NCBI GenBank assembly: GCA_910577955.1
Contig: CAJTNC010000027.1
Coordinates: 1-39,185 of the forward strand
From: an uncultured Lachnospiraceae bacterium
GTDB taxonomy: Bacteria > Bacillota > Clostridia > Lachnospirales > Lachnospiraceae
DNA: 39,185 nucleotides
Reading direction: 5' to 3'
A program made the position numbers and the translations under genes. Under the pieces are notes generated by a model. That model worked only from the letters and a program-made list of their open reading frames with translations. It was not told the DNA's origin and searched no databases. How positions within the stretch are numbered: the first letter of the stretch is position 1; every line of letters begins with the position of its first letter. This document shows, in pieces, positions 8,350 to 17,424 of the stretch.

Positions 8350-9717
8350 TTAGGGCCACACAACTTCCGTGACATCCGGATAGCGCTCCTTGATTGCCGT
8401 CTCAAAGTTTACCTTAGCTTTGTCATAGTCCACTTTACCCTGATAGTAATCGCTGAAAGCGTTCTGGATCAGTTCCACACAGCCCTGATCATAGGAAGAA
8501 AGCGGTGCAATCTTGATATTCTCGGCAACCGGCGCAAAATAGCTGAAGGGATTCTGCCCCCCCAGAAAGTCGGAAGAAAAATTTTCGTCGGACGCCGCCT
8601 GCTGCATGCCGCTCTTTGTGTTGGTAAAATCCGCATACTCCTTGGATATCTTTAACAGGTTATCCTTATTTGCCGTCATGGCGAGAATAATGTCTTTTAC
8701 ATGTTCCGGATTATCCGTGCCGGTGCATGCATGAACATATGAGCCTCCCCAGTTGTATTCCTGCGGCGGCGTGGTCACCGCCCATGCACCCGCTTCGCCG
8801 TCCCAGTTGGGCTTTAGCGTAAAGTCGATACCCCATGCCGGGAACAGGAACGCGAATACCTTGGACTGGGAGCCCATCGCCTTGTTCCAGTCGTCATTCC
8901 ACTGTCCCTTGACAGTCTTATTGAGGTAACCGGCATCCAGCCATTCTTTTGAATCATTGATCCAGTTCGTGACCATCGGATCTACTTTCACTGACGTCTC
9001 ACCGGACGCAACCCACGACTCCGCAATATTATTGCCGTAGAGACGGAATGTGTCGGCATAGGAGGCAAACGTGTAATATCCCTTCGCTTTCAACTCCTCC
9101 GCCGTGGCTTTCAAAGTCGCCCAGTCTTTGGTCTTTTCCGCTATCACTTCCGGATCGTCGGTACCGAATACATCTTTCGCGATATCCCTGCGGTATACCA
9201 GAAGTCCCGGACAGCACTGCCAGGTGGAGCCTCTCTGCACGCCGTTTACATCGGAAGCAGTCGTCTTTGTGAAATCATACTGATCCGCAAGGTCCGTCGC
9301 CGGATCGATCCCAAGATCGGTGAGCGGCATTGCCACGTCGGCTTCCGCATCTGTGTACTTATTGACATAGTCCGTCTCCGACAGGAAGATGTCCACTTTT
9401 TCATCCGCCGGCGCGTCCGCCTGTTTCAATAATGCTTCATCCAGCTTCTGCTGGTAGACGCCGTCCTGATTGGGATTTACAATCCAGTGGATCTCCGTGC
9501 CGTCCTTCAATGTTGTCACCGTGCCGTCATCCGAAGTTTTTTCTACTTCCGGATAAATAGCTTCCACACGTTCCCGAAACTCGTTATTCCACACATAGAT
9601 ATTGATGACCTTTCCTTCTCCGGCGGATGCTCCATCCGACGAAGAACTGCCGCATCCTGTCAATGTGCCGGCAGCTACCGCCACTGCCAATAACATAGCA
9701 ATCCATTTCCTTTTCAT
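8350..9717 (-). CDS. sugar-binding lipoprotein of ABC transporter
   Basis: A 455-residue extracellular solute-binding protein (CUT1 family). The signal MKRKWIAMLLAVAVAAGTL ends in a lipobox TGC at about residues 20-22, followed by a Ser-rich linker. The mature region opens with INIYVWNNEFRERVEAIYP, the usual first strand and helix of this fold. Trp-rich segments (GSTWQCCPGLLVYRRD, VKGQWNDDWNKAMGS, FLFPAWGIDF) may form the sugar-stacking site. CUT1 binding proteins capture oligosaccharides and deliver them to the permease pair encoded downstream. It is the first gene of the minus-strand operon with an AGGAGG site before the ATG. The ligand is unknown; the neighbouring enzymes argue for beta-linked glucooligosaccharides. 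Confidence 0.92.
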   Translation of the reverse strand: MKRKWIAMLLAVAVAAGTLTGCGSSSSDGASAGEGKVINIYVWNNEFRERVEAIYPEVEKTSDDGTVTTLKDGTEIHWIVNPNQDGVYQQKLDEALLKQADAPADEKVDIFLSETDYVNKYTDAEADVAMPLTDLGIDPATDLADQYDFTKTTASDVNGVQRGSTWQCCPGLLVYRRDIAKDVFGTDDPEVIAEKTKDWATLKATAEELKAKGYYTFASYADTFRLYGNNIAESWVASGETSVKVDPMVTNWINDSKEWLDAGYLNKTVKGQWNDDWNKAMGSQSKVFAFLFPAWGIDFTLKPNWDGEAGAWAVTTPPQEYNWGGSYVHACTGTDNPEHVKDIILAMTANKDNLLKISKEYADFTNTKSGMQQAASDENFSSDFLGGQNPFSYFAPVAENIKIAPLSSYDQGCVELIQNAFSDYYQGKVDYDKAKVNFETAIKERYPDVTEVVWP

Positions 9718-9810
9718 TTGAAAACCTCCTGTGTTTATTTGGTAGTTTTATGTATCATGATGGTCCGATTATATCCTGTTTTTTTCTTCCGATATATTAT
9801 AAATCTTTCC

Positions 9811-9829
9811 AAAATATCAGATTCATGAC
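9811..9829 (-). promoter_or_regulatory. candidate activator box, transporter side
   Basis: Read on the minus strand: GTCATGAATCTGATATTTT. Nine bases after it comes the TATAAT at 9801-9796, so the box covers the -35 position. It is the mirror of the box at 9894-9912 with one mismatch. The likely binder is the AraC-type regulator at 15269-16030, by proximity only. Confidence 0.55.
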
Positions 9830-9893
9830 CCTTTTCAAAATACCACAGTTACGCTGTTTTGTGCCCTCTTTTTCGGATAAATTCCATATTCAT

Positions 9894-9912
9894 GTCATGA
9901 TTCTGATATTTT
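9894..9912 (+). promoter_or_regulatory. candidate activator box, GH94 side
   Basis: GTCATGATTCTGATATTTT, matching the minus-strand box at 18 of 19 positions. A -10-like TTATAG follows 11 bases later. The same element thus points at both divergent operons, which suggests co-regulation by one activator. Confidence 0.55.
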
Positions 9913-10042
9913 TCCCGTTTTTCTTATAGGAAACATATATCCTTTCTTATTATAATTCTTTCAGTTAATTGCTTAACTCCATTTTCTACAGCGTATTCTT
10001 ATCATTCAGACAACACATGACAACGGAAAGGAGGAGTCTCTT

Positions 10043-12742
10043 TTGAAACACATCATTTTTACGGATGATCAGGGAAGCTTCCGAATAGAACAGCCGGAAA
10101 ATATAAGCTATCTGTATTTTCCTCTTGCATCGGAAGCCGGATTAAAAAGTTCCGTTACACCCACGCTCGGCGGCGACGCCAAAACGGATCAAAGAACCTT
10201 TTTGTTAGAGCCGGTCAGCTCCGAAAATCTTCATAATAACCGTTCCACCAGAAATTTCTGGTGCGATATAGAAGGCTTCGGCATCCGTTCGCTGACGGGA
10301 GCTGACGCCGGACAGGAGGCCGTACAATTTACCGAAAAACAGGAAGAGAGCGAGTTAAACGCCGGATTTATGTACCACACTCTGAAGCGTCGCTTTAAAG
10401 AATGTGGGCTGGAAGCCTCGATCACTTCCTTTATTCCATGGAATGACACGATGGAGATTATGCATGTGTCCATTCAGAACCGGTCTGAAAAACAATGGAA
10501 CCTGACAGCCTATGCCGCCGTTCCTCTCTACGGACGAAGCGCGGACAATATCAGGGATCACAGAAACGTCACTTCCATGTTGCATCGCACATGGACGGAA
10601 GAAAACGGCGTTTTTCTCCGCCCCGCTATGTCCTTTGACGAACGGGGCCACCTGCCGAACCATGATACCTATTATGTGACCGGGTGCACAGGCGAAGGCA
10701 AGCTGCCCGCCGCCTTTTATCCTACCGTAGAATCCTTTATCGGAGAAGGCGGAAGCTTCATTCATCCGCTGGCCGTCTACAAACGGTATCCGGGTGTTCC
10801 GGCCGGTGAGTCCGCTGACGGCAGAGAAACCATGGGCGCTTTCCGGTTTGAGAAAGTATCTCTTCCGCCCGGTTCCAAAAAAGACTACATAGTCCTGTTA
10901 GGCGTAGAAAAAGACACTGAAAAAGCATGCGTCTGTTTTGAGAAATATAATACCACAGAAAAAGTATTAAACGCCCTCGCAGAGACCAAATCGTACTGGC
11001 AGGAAAAGGTAAACGTCAGTTTCCGCACAGGCGACCCGGACTTTGATTCTTTCATGAAATGGGTCAGTTTTCAGCCCTTTCTCAGGAGGCTGTTCGGCTG
11101 TTCTTTTCTGCCTCATCACGACTACGGCCGGGGAGGCAGAGGCTGGCGGGATCTTTGGCAGGACTGCCTGTCTTTACTGTTGATGGATCCCGGTAATGTC
11201 GGGGAAATGATCCTCCAAAACTTCGGCGGCGTCCGCATGGACGGAACCAATGCCACTATCATTGGAGACGGAAACGGCAGTTTTCTCGCGGATCGCAACG
11301 GCATCTCCAGAGTCTGGATGGATCATGCTATCTGGCCCCTGATGACTACAAAACTCTATATCGACCAGACCGGCGACGTGGAAATCCTGACCAGAGAAGC
11401 CCCCTATTTTAAAGACGCTCAGATTAAGCGTGGGGAAGCGACGGATCCCCAGTGGAACAAAGTTTACGGAAACAGGCAGAAAACGAGGGAGGGCGTCGTA
11501 TACAGCGGCAGTATTCTGGAACATCTCCTGATTGAACAACTCACTGCGTTCTACGATTCCGGAGAACACAATATCTACAGGCTGCGGGACGCTGACTGGA
11601 ACGACGCACTGGATATGGCTGCGGAGCGCGGAGAGAGCGTAGCATTCACCTGCGCCTATGCCGGCAATCTCCTCTCTCTCTCCTCTATGATAAAACTTCT
11701 GGAGACATCCTGCGGTCAGGAGGACACAGCGCTATGCAAAGAGATCCGTATCCTTCTTGGAAAAAAAACGGACAGTTACGACAATATCTCTGACAAGAGA
11801 GAAATCCTGTCCCGTTATACCGACGCATGCAGACACAACATTGACGGAGAGCGTTCCCTATTTAAGCTGCGGGAACTGGCCGATGATCTGACCGAAAAAG
11901 CGGCGTGGCTTATCTCCTGGCTCCGGACCCATGAATGGATTGCCGTAGAAGGCGGGGAAGGCTGGTTTAACAGTTACTATGACAATCATGGACAGCCGGT
12001 AGAAGGCTTTCATCACGGACATGTACGCATGATGCTCACCGGACAGGTCTTTGCTATCATGGGCGGCGTGGCCGACAACGATCAGATCTGTCAGATTGTC
12101 AAAAGCGCAGACCGTTATCTCTACCGGGAAGAGATCGGAGGCTACCGCCTAAATACGAACTTTCATGAACTGAAACTGGATATGGGCCGTATGTTTGGAT
12201 TTGCCTACGGTGAAAAAGAAAACGGCGCAGTGTTCTCCCATATGACTGTGATGTACGCCAACGCCCTGTACCGCCGCGGCTTTGTGAGAGAAGGTTATAA
12301 AACGCTGCAGACTCTGGCGAATGCCGCGCTGCGCTTTGAGAACAGCCGCATCTACCCCGGAATCCCGGAATACTTTAATGCGGACGGCAGGGGCATGTAC
12401 CACTATCTCACTGGCGCTGCAAGCTGGTTTATGATGACCATGATCACGGAAGTGTTCGGCGTCCGCGGCCAGACCGGAAATCTACTTCTTGCCCCCAGAC
12501 TTTTGGCCGGGCAGTTTGATGCGAAAGGATGCGCCGGCATCAGTCTCACTTTTGCCGGAAAACGGTTTGAAGTGCTCTACAAAAATGAAACGCGCAAAGA
12601 TTACGGCGCTTACAGGATTACAGAAGCCTCCTGCGACGACATGGAACTCCCTATATCGGACAAAGACTCGATTACCCTGCCCCGTAAAATGGTCAATGCA
12701 CTTTCCCATAAAATACACCGGATTACGGTAAGGCTGGATTAG
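10043..12742 (+). CDS. GH94-family glycoside phosphorylase (long form)
   Basis: An 899-residue cytoplasmic enzyme of glycoside hydrolase family 94, which cleaves a beta-glucosidic bond with phosphate to give a sugar 1-phosphate. The N-terminal part is a beta-sandwich. The (alpha/alpha)6 barrel starts near residue 330 with FDSFMKWVSFQPFLRRLFG and GRGGRGWRDLWQDCLSL. The catalytic region reads LRDADWNDALDM, where Asp521 fits the general acid of GH94. HGHVRMMLTGQVFAIMGG lies in the place of the phosphate-binding part. The length is greater than cellobiose phosphorylase (about 810) and near that of laminaribiose-type enzymes (about 900), so a beta-1,3 or other specificity is possible; this is inference. 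The start is a TTG at 10043 with a strong AAAGGAGGAG site. First gene of the plus operon. Confidence 0.85.
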   Translation: MKHIIFTDDQGSFRIEQPENISYLYFPLASEAGLKSSVTPTLGGDAKTDQRTFLLEPVSSENLHNNRSTRNFWCDIEGFGIRSLTGADAGQEAVQFTEKQEESELNAGFMYHTLKRRFKECGLEASITSFIPWNDTMEIMHVSIQNRSEKQWNLTAYAAVPLYGRSADNIRDHRNVTSMLHRTWTEENGVFLRPAMSFDERGHLPNHDTYYVTGCTGEGKLPAAFYPTVESFIGEGGSFIHPLAVYKRYPGVPAGESADGRETMGAFRFEKVSLPPGSKKDYIVLLGVEKDTEKACVCFEKYNTTEKVLNALAETKSYWQEKVNVSFRTGDPDFDSFMKWVSFQPFLRRLFGCSFLPHHDYGRGGRGWRDLWQDCLSLLLMDPGNVGEMILQNFGGVRMDGTNATIIGDGNGSFLADRNGISRVWMDHAIWPLMTTKLYIDQTGDVEILTREAPYFKDAQIKRGEATDPQWNKVYGNRQKTREGVVYSGSILEHLLIEQLTAFYDSGEHNIYRLRDADWNDALDMAAERGESVAFTCAYAGNLLSLSSMIKLLETSCGQEDTALCKEIRILLGKKTDSYDNISDKREILSRYTDACRHNIDGERSLFKLRELADDLTEKAAWLISWLRTHEWIAVEGGEGWFNSYYDNHGQPVEGFHHGHVRMMLTGQVFAIMGGVADNDQICQIVKSADRYLYREEIGGYRLNTNFHELKLDMGRMFGFAYGEKENGAVFSHMTVMYANALYRRGFVREGYKTLQTLANAALRFENSRIYPGIPEYFNADGRGMYHYLTGAASWFMMTMITEVFGVRGQTGNLLLAPRLLAGQFDAKGCAGISLTFAGKRFEVLYKNETRKDYGAYRITEASCDDMELPISDKDSITLPRKMVNALSHKIHRITVRLD

Positions 12743-12801
12743 CCGTATGTTTCGGCCATCTCAGATGAAAATAAATAAATAAAGAAAGGACAGACAAATA
12801 A

Positions 12802-15213
12802 ATGAACTACGGATATTTTGATGACGACAATCGGGAATATGTGATTACCCGTCCCGATACGCCCGCTCCCTGGGTGAACTATCTCGGTTCTCCGGACTAC
12901 GGCGCAATTATCTCCAACAACGCCGGCGGTTACAGCTTTGCCACATCCGGCGCGGACGGCCGGATCCTGCGCTATGTATTCAATCAATTTGATCAGCCCG
13001 GCAGATATCTCTATATCAGGGATAATGATTCCGGCGATTTCTGGTCCGCCTCATGGCAGCCGGTCGGTAAAGATACAACACAGTACCGGAGCGAATGCCG
13101 CCACGGACTGGGTTATACAAAGATGACCGCAGACTATGACGGCATCCGCTCGGAAGCGCTCTATTATGTCCCTCTGGATGCCGCCCATGAAGTATGGGCG
13201 CTTACGCTGACCAACTGCTCACCGCGGAAGCGAAATCTCACCCTGACGGGTTATGCCGAATTTACGAACCACAGCAATTACGAGCAGGATCAGGTGAACC
13301 TGCAGTATTCTCTGTTTATTACCAAAACCTGTTTTCAGGAGAACCGTATCATGCAGCAGATCCACGGAAATCTGGACGCGCTCTCCGCAAACGAACAGGT
13401 GGACAGCAAAAAAGTAACAGAGCGTTTCTTCGGCCTTGCGGGCATGGATGTCTCCTCTTATTGCGGTGACAAAGCCCGTTTTCTCGGCTCCTATCGCGGA
13501 TATGGAAATCCGCAGGGCGTTTCTGAAGGTTTTCTCGGAAATGCGGACGGCTATAATGAAAACACCTGCGGCGCTCTCTCTTTCCTCCTGACCCTGCAGC
13601 CGGAGGAAACAAAAACAGTCGTTTTTGTGCTGGGTATGAAATCTTCCGCAGAAGCTGCCGCTCTCTTGGATTCCTATCAGACCCCTGCCGAAAAGATCAG
13701 ACGGGAACTGGATATTCTGCGGGCGGACTGGGCGGAAAAACTGGGGCACTTCAAAGTCAATAGCCCAAACCCCGCCTTCAACACCATGCTCAATATCTGG
13801 AACGCTTATAATTGTTTTATGACCTTTTTGTGGTCGAGAGCCGCTTCCTTTATCTACTGCGGGCTGCGCAACGGCTACGGCTATCGAGATACCGTGCAGG
13901 ATATTCAAGGAATCATACACTTAAAACCGGAGATGGCGGCCAGAAAACTACGTTTTATGCTCTCCGCCCAGACAAAAAACGGCGGCGGCCTGCCCCTCGT
14001 AAAATTCACCCACAATCCGGGGCATGAGGACACGCCGGAGGACACCTCGTACGTGCAGGCCACCGGGCATCCGGCCTACCGGGCGGACGATGCGCTGTGG
14101 CTGTTCCCCACCGTCTACAAATACATCGCAGAAACTGGAAACACTGCGTTCCTCGACGAGATCATCCCTTTTGCAGACGCGGAGGAAGGCACTGTCTACG
14201 AACACTTAAAACGGGCCGTGACGTTTTCTTTGAAACATCTGGGTCCGCACGGCATGCCCGCCGGCCTCTACGCCGACTGGAACGACTGTCTGCGTCTCGG
14301 CGCAGCCGGAGAATCCTCTTTTGTGGCGCTGCAATTCTATTACGCCATGACAATCCTGCGGGAGTTTGCGGCCCATAGACAGGATACAGCCTATCTGCAA
14401 TATCTGGATCAAAAACAGGGAGAGTTCGGCGAACTGGTCAAACGGCTGTGCTGGGATCAGGACCGTTTTATCAGAGGATATACTGAAAACGGACAGCGTA
14501 TCGGTGCGGCGGCGGATCCCGAGGCGAATCTGTGGTTGAACCCTCAGAGCTGGGCGATCATCAGCGGACTTGCCACGAAAGAGCAGGCGGATACCGTTCT
14601 GAACAATGTTTTTGAAAGGTTAAATACTCCTTTCGGTGCCATTTTGATGGATCCGCCCTATCACGGGCACTCCTTCGAGGGAGCGTTAGCCGTGATCTAC
14701 AATCAGGGTGCCAAAGAAAACGCGGGGATCTTCTCCCAGTCTCAGGGATGGCTGATCCTCGCGGAAGCTCTGGCCGGGCACGGCGATAGGGCGTTCACCT
14801 ATTTTATGGAAAATGCACCGGCCGCACAGAATGATAAAGCGGAGATCCGCAGACTGGAACCCTATTGCTACGGACAGTTTACGGAGGGAAGGGCAAGCAG
14901 GCACTTTGGCCGCTCCCATGTGCACTGGCTTACCGGAACCGCTTCCACTGTCATGGTCGGCTGCGTCGAGGGCATCCTCGGTCTGCGCCCCGACTTAAAC
15001 GGTATCCGGATCGCACCCTCCATCCCAAGAGATTGGAAATTTCTGGAGATAGAAAAGGACTTCCGTGGAGCCCATCTGCAGATCCTTGTGTCAAATCCGG
15101 ACGGAAAGGAATCCGGCTGCAGGAAGCTGATATGCAATGGAAAGGAGCTGCCCGATAATTATATTCCGGCGCATCTGCTCCAGAAAGAAAATAAGATCCT
15201 GTTGACTTTATAG
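12802..15213 (+). CDS. GH94 cellobiose/chitobiose phosphorylase-type enzyme
   Basis: An 803-residue cytoplasmic phosphorylase with the length of cellobiose and N,N'-diacetylchitobiose phosphorylases. The start MNYGYFDDDNREYVITRPD, then PWVNYLGSPDYGAIISNNAG and RHGLGYTKM, is the classic GH94 beginning. As I remember it, this part is particularly close to chitobiose phosphorylase. The barrel carries NGYGYRDTVQDIQGI, the general-acid motif LYADWNDCL with Asp495, and the C-terminal phosphate-site region SRHFGRSHVHWLTGTAS. It follows the first GH94 gene by 59 bases, with an AAAGGA ribosome site somewhat far from the ATG. Context (GH3, sugar ABC importer) favours a beta-glucoside such as cellobiose, but N-acetylglucosamine-type substrates cannot be excluded. 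Confidence 0.88.
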   Translation: MNYGYFDDDNREYVITRPDTPAPWVNYLGSPDYGAIISNNAGGYSFATSGADGRILRYVFNQFDQPGRYLYIRDNDSGDFWSASWQPVGKDTTQYRSECRHGLGYTKMTADYDGIRSEALYYVPLDAAHEVWALTLTNCSPRKRNLTLTGYAEFTNHSNYEQDQVNLQYSLFITKTCFQENRIMQQIHGNLDALSANEQVDSKKVTERFFGLAGMDVSSYCGDKARFLGSYRGYGNPQGVSEGFLGNADGYNENTCGALSFLLTLQPEETKTVVFVLGMKSSAEAAALLDSYQTPAEKIRRELDILRADWAEKLGHFKVNSPNPAFNTMLNIWNAYNCFMTFLWSRAASFIYCGLRNGYGYRDTVQDIQGIIHLKPEMAARKLRFMLSAQTKNGGGLPLVKFTHNPGHEDTPEDTSYVQATGHPAYRADDALWLFPTVYKYIAETGNTAFLDEIIPFADAEEGTVYEHLKRAVTFSLKHLGPHGMPAGLYADWNDCLRLGAAGESSFVALQFYYAMTILREFAAHRQDTAYLQYLDQKQGEFGELVKRLCWDQDRFIRGYTENGQRIGAAADPEANLWLNPQSWAIISGLATKEQADTVLNNVFERLNTPFGAILMDPPYHGHSFEGALAVIYNQGAKENAGIFSQSQGWLILAEALAGHGDRAFTYFMENAPAAQNDKAEIRRLEPYCYGQFTEGRASRHFGRSHVHWLTGTASTVMVGCVEGILGLRPDLNGIRIAPSIPRDWKFLEIEKDFRGAHLQILVSNPDGKESGCRKLICNGKELPDNYIPAHLLQKENKILLTL

Positions 15214-15231
15214 GCAACATAGAACTACGAA

Positions 15232-15270
15232 AGACCCGCGCGCTGTCTTTGCGGCGCACGGGTCTCTTTT
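15232..15270. terminator. bidirectional terminator between GH94 and AraC genes
   Basis: AGACCCG (15232-15238) pairs with CGGGTCT (15259-15265) and the stem continues inward for about seven more pairs with one mismatch, closing on a TCTTT loop. It is followed by CTTTT on the plus strand and lies between two converging genes. Confidence 0.75.
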
Positions 15271-16030
15271 ACATCTCCTTTTTTACGTCCCACTGGATCA
15301 TATAATAAGTATCCCTGTATTTTTTTGGCGTCATTCCCATCACTTCCTTGAACTGCTGGGTAAAATGGCTTTGGGAGGAAAAAGCCAGACGGTTGGCAAT
15401 GTCTATCATCGAATACTCGCTGTAACGTAACAGGTTTTTCGCCATCTCTATCTTCTGTTCCCGTATGTAGGTACTGATGACCATGCCTGTTTCTTTCTTA
15501 AACAGACGGGAAAGATAGCTGGCTGATACTCCCAGCTCATCCGCTAGATCTTCTATCGTGATGCGCTCCTTGATATGCGCATAAATGTACTCCTTACAGA
15601 TGTTGATATGCCGGGAGTTGGTATCGCTGCGCAGATACTTTCTCATCTTCTCCGCATAGTCGATAACCATCTCGTCATGCAGATGCCTGACTCCTTCCAC
15701 AGTATGGATCCGATCCAGTTTTCTGATATAAAAATCGCTCAGTCTGAAAGCCTGTTCCAGCTCCATACCGCTCTGTTGGCAAATCCGTGCGATCATCGCC
15801 GTCGTAATTACAAAATGATATTTCAGATTTATGACAGGATTTTTAGAGAGGGTGCCCACGCCCTCGCTCTCGATGAAGCGCCCCTGCTCGCAGTTTGCTT
15901 TCACCGCTTCCACATTCCCCTCCGCTACCGCCCGGTAAAACAGATATTCTTCTGTGGGCGGTCTGTGTTCCATCTCATCCGACTCGTCTTCCGCTTCCAG
16001 CAAGGCCCACTCACTCCGATAGTCTTTCAT
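15269..16030 (-). CDS. AraC-family transcriptional regulator
   Basis: A 253-residue regulator. The C-terminal hundred residues form the double helix-turn-helix of AraC/XylS proteins: ITIEDLADELGVSASYLSRL (first HTH), FKKETGMVISTYIREQKIE, then MIDIANRLAFSSQSHFTQQF and the signature GMTPKKYRDTY. The N-terminal 140 residues are helical and of the type found in Firmicute regulators without a cupin sensor; I see no clear ligand-binding fold. The start at 16030 follows a GGAGGAG site; a longer frame to 16213 has no such support. It ends facing the GH94 operon and is the most probable controller of the sugar locus and its paired boxes. It trails the TIM-barrel-like gene by 35 bases and is probably co-transcribed with it. 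Confidence 0.9.
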   Translation of the reverse strand: MKDYRSEWALLEAEDESDEMEHRPPTEEYLFYRAVAEGNVEAVKANCEQGRFIESEGVGTLSKNPVINLKYHFVITTAMIARICQQSGMELEQAFRLSDFYIRKLDRIHTVEGVRHLHDEMVIDYAEKMRKYLRSDTNSRHINICKEYIYAHIKERITIEDLADELGVSASYLSRLFKKETGMVISTYIREQKIEMAKNLLRYSEYSMIDIANRLAFSSQSHFTQQFKEVMGMTPKKYRDTYYMIQWDVKKEM

Positions 16031-16065
16031 GCCGTCTCCTCCACGCCTTTCTCTGCATCCTGTCC

Positions 16066-16989
16066 CTACCGCTCCACCGATGCCGCCATCCTGTGGTACG
16101 TGTGGCGTATGCCGCGGATTGCCGTGGAATAGGCGAAGATATTCTCCGGCAGGGACATGCCGCCGTATCCGGCGTCCCCCAGATGATGAATATCCGTCCC
16201 GGTCATCTTGCACATCAAAGCCAACTGCTTTATCGTATCCGTATCCGCTCCCTCCTGAGAAGTACCGATTGCGGTGATCGTCATAGCGCCCAAACGGTGG
16301 GCATGTGCCACGATCTCCCTCGCGTACTCCAACGTGATGCCCGGCACCGTCCCCGGAGCAGGCAGCAAAATAATATCAGCCCCTGCCTCCACAAAACTTT
16401 CCACGTCGGCCTTTGTCATAATATTCTCAGCCGCCTCGGACAGGATCCCCGCAGCGTGCATCTTTCCCGCCGCAAGCACCACCTGATCTCCCACCGCTTC
16501 ACGGAATCGTTTTAACGTCTCGATGATAGCGGAGTTTTTGACGCCCATACCCGGATTACCGGTCAGCAGGATCATATCTACGCCCATTTCGGCCGCCCGC
16601 TTCGCATTCTCCACAGTGGCCAGACGTCCAGGCGTCATCTTCCACATCGGCTCTGTCTCCCCTTCTTCTCCCTCTTCCACCGGTTCCAGATTGATGCCGA
16701 TCGGTCTCCCTGTAAGTTTTTTGAGAAGAGCCACCGTATTTTCCGGCTCGGTTTCCGGCAGTCCGTTGACCACCGGTTTCATCACGTCAAACATATTGAG
16801 CAGAATAATATCCGCCCCCATAGCCGCTGCAAACTCTGCGTTCGTCAAATTCCCCAGCATGGGCTGCAGCGTTCCGATAGTCTCGCAGGCCAGAATCCTG
16901 CCTTCACTCTTCAAAATGGACTCTAACAGATCCTTCTTTGTAAACTTCCGGAAATCGGAAGCATAACAATCCAACATTCTCTTTGCCAT
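16066..16989 (-). CDS. TIM-barrel-like conserved protein (DUF7916-like)
   Basis: A 307-residue soluble protein built of repeated strand/helix units: GADIILLNMFDV, IGINLEPVEEG, GVDMILLTGNPGMGV, QVVLAAGKMHAAG, GADIILLPAPGTVPG and GAMTITAIGTSQEG. This periodic pattern of a hydrophobic strand ending in Gly/Asn/Asp is that of a (beta/alpha)8 barrel. The start MAKRMLDCYASDFRKFTKKDL recalls a conserved Firmicute family often labelled haloacid-dehalogenase-like hydrolase and now DUF7916; no HAD DxDx(T/V) motif is visible, so that old label is doubtful. The reaction is unknown. It sits between the AraC gene and a gene of unknown function and could belong to sugar metabolism. Confidence 0.65.
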   Translation of the reverse strand: MAKRMLDCYASDFRKFTKKDLLESILKSEGRILACETIGTLQPMLGNLTNAEFAAAMGADIILLNMFDVMKPVVNGLPETEPENTVALLKKLTGRPIGINLEPVEEGEEGETEPMWKMTPGRLATVENAKRAAEMGVDMILLTGNPGMGVKNSAIIETLKRFREAVGDQVVLAAGKMHAAGILSEAAENIMTKADVESFVEAGADIILLPAPGTVPGITLEYAREIVAHAHRLGAMTITAIGTSQEGADTDTIKQLALMCKMTGTDIHHLGDAGYGGMSLPENIFAYSTAIRGIRHTYHRMAASVER

Positions 16990-17025
16990 AAAATCCCCTC
17001 CATCTATTTCGCCTCCCGAAGGCTC

Positions 17026-17424
17026 CTAAAATTCCAGAGACAACTGCTCCCCCCCGTCAGATACGATCACGCCGAGTTCCATAAATACCGGATACAGATA
17101 ACTGGCGCCGAAGGTTTTCAGTTTCTTCGGCCCGCTGACCGGAAGCCCGGCTCTTTGCAGTTCCATCGCGTTCCAGAGCGAAAGGTTCACCGTGGAACGG
17201 GTGATCGATTTATCTTTCCTGCTGACAAATATTTCATACCCTTTGATGGAATAACTGTAACGCAAATGTTTCGTCGTCTCAAAACTTTTTCCTGCAAAGA
17301 GTACCAACGCGTCCCAAAGGGCATCCTCCAAAACATCCGGACCTGCCCCTGCGCCGCTTATCTCTCTCTGCACAAGTTCCTTTAATTCAAGGAGCTTTTC
17401 TGTCCTTTTTTCTTCTGTACCCAT
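17026..17424 (-). CDS. conserved hypothetical protein, 132 aa
   Basis: A small soluble, charged protein: a helical start (EEKRTEKLLELKELVQREI), then a beta-rich middle (YSYSIKGYEIFVSRKDKSIT), a helix with SLWNAMELQ, and GASYLYPVFMELGVI. The pattern suggests a small DNA-binding or regulatory fold, but I recognise no family. Its start overlaps the end of the VanZ-like gene by 43 bases, so translation is probably coupled; no later in-frame Met would keep the conserved-looking N-terminus. Function unknown. Confidence 0.6.
   Translation of the reverse strand: MGTEEKRTEKLLELKELVQREISGAGAGPDVLEDALWDALVLFAGKSFETTKHLRYSYSIKGYEIFVSRKDKSITRSTVNLSLWNAMELQRAGLPVSGPKKLKTFGASYLYPVFMELGVIVSDGGEQLSLEF

Larger units (their letters stand above)
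9718..10042. promoter_or_regulatory. divergent promoter region of the sugar locus
   Basis: AT-rich 325-base control region between the transporter operon (minus) and the GH94 operon (plus). It holds a 19-bp box in two opposed copies (separate entries). A TATAAT -10 for the minus operon lies at 9796-9801, and a -10-like TTATAG for the plus operon at 9924-9929. Neither promoter has a good -35, as expected for activator-dependent promoters. The remainder (about 9935-10025) looks like the untranslated leader of the plus operon; I see no riboswitch. Confidence 0.6.

Noticed and set aside
13219..13920. 233-codon open frame antisense to the second GH94 gene
   Set aside because: Shadow of a well-supported enzyme gene, no ribosome site and no recognisable domain.
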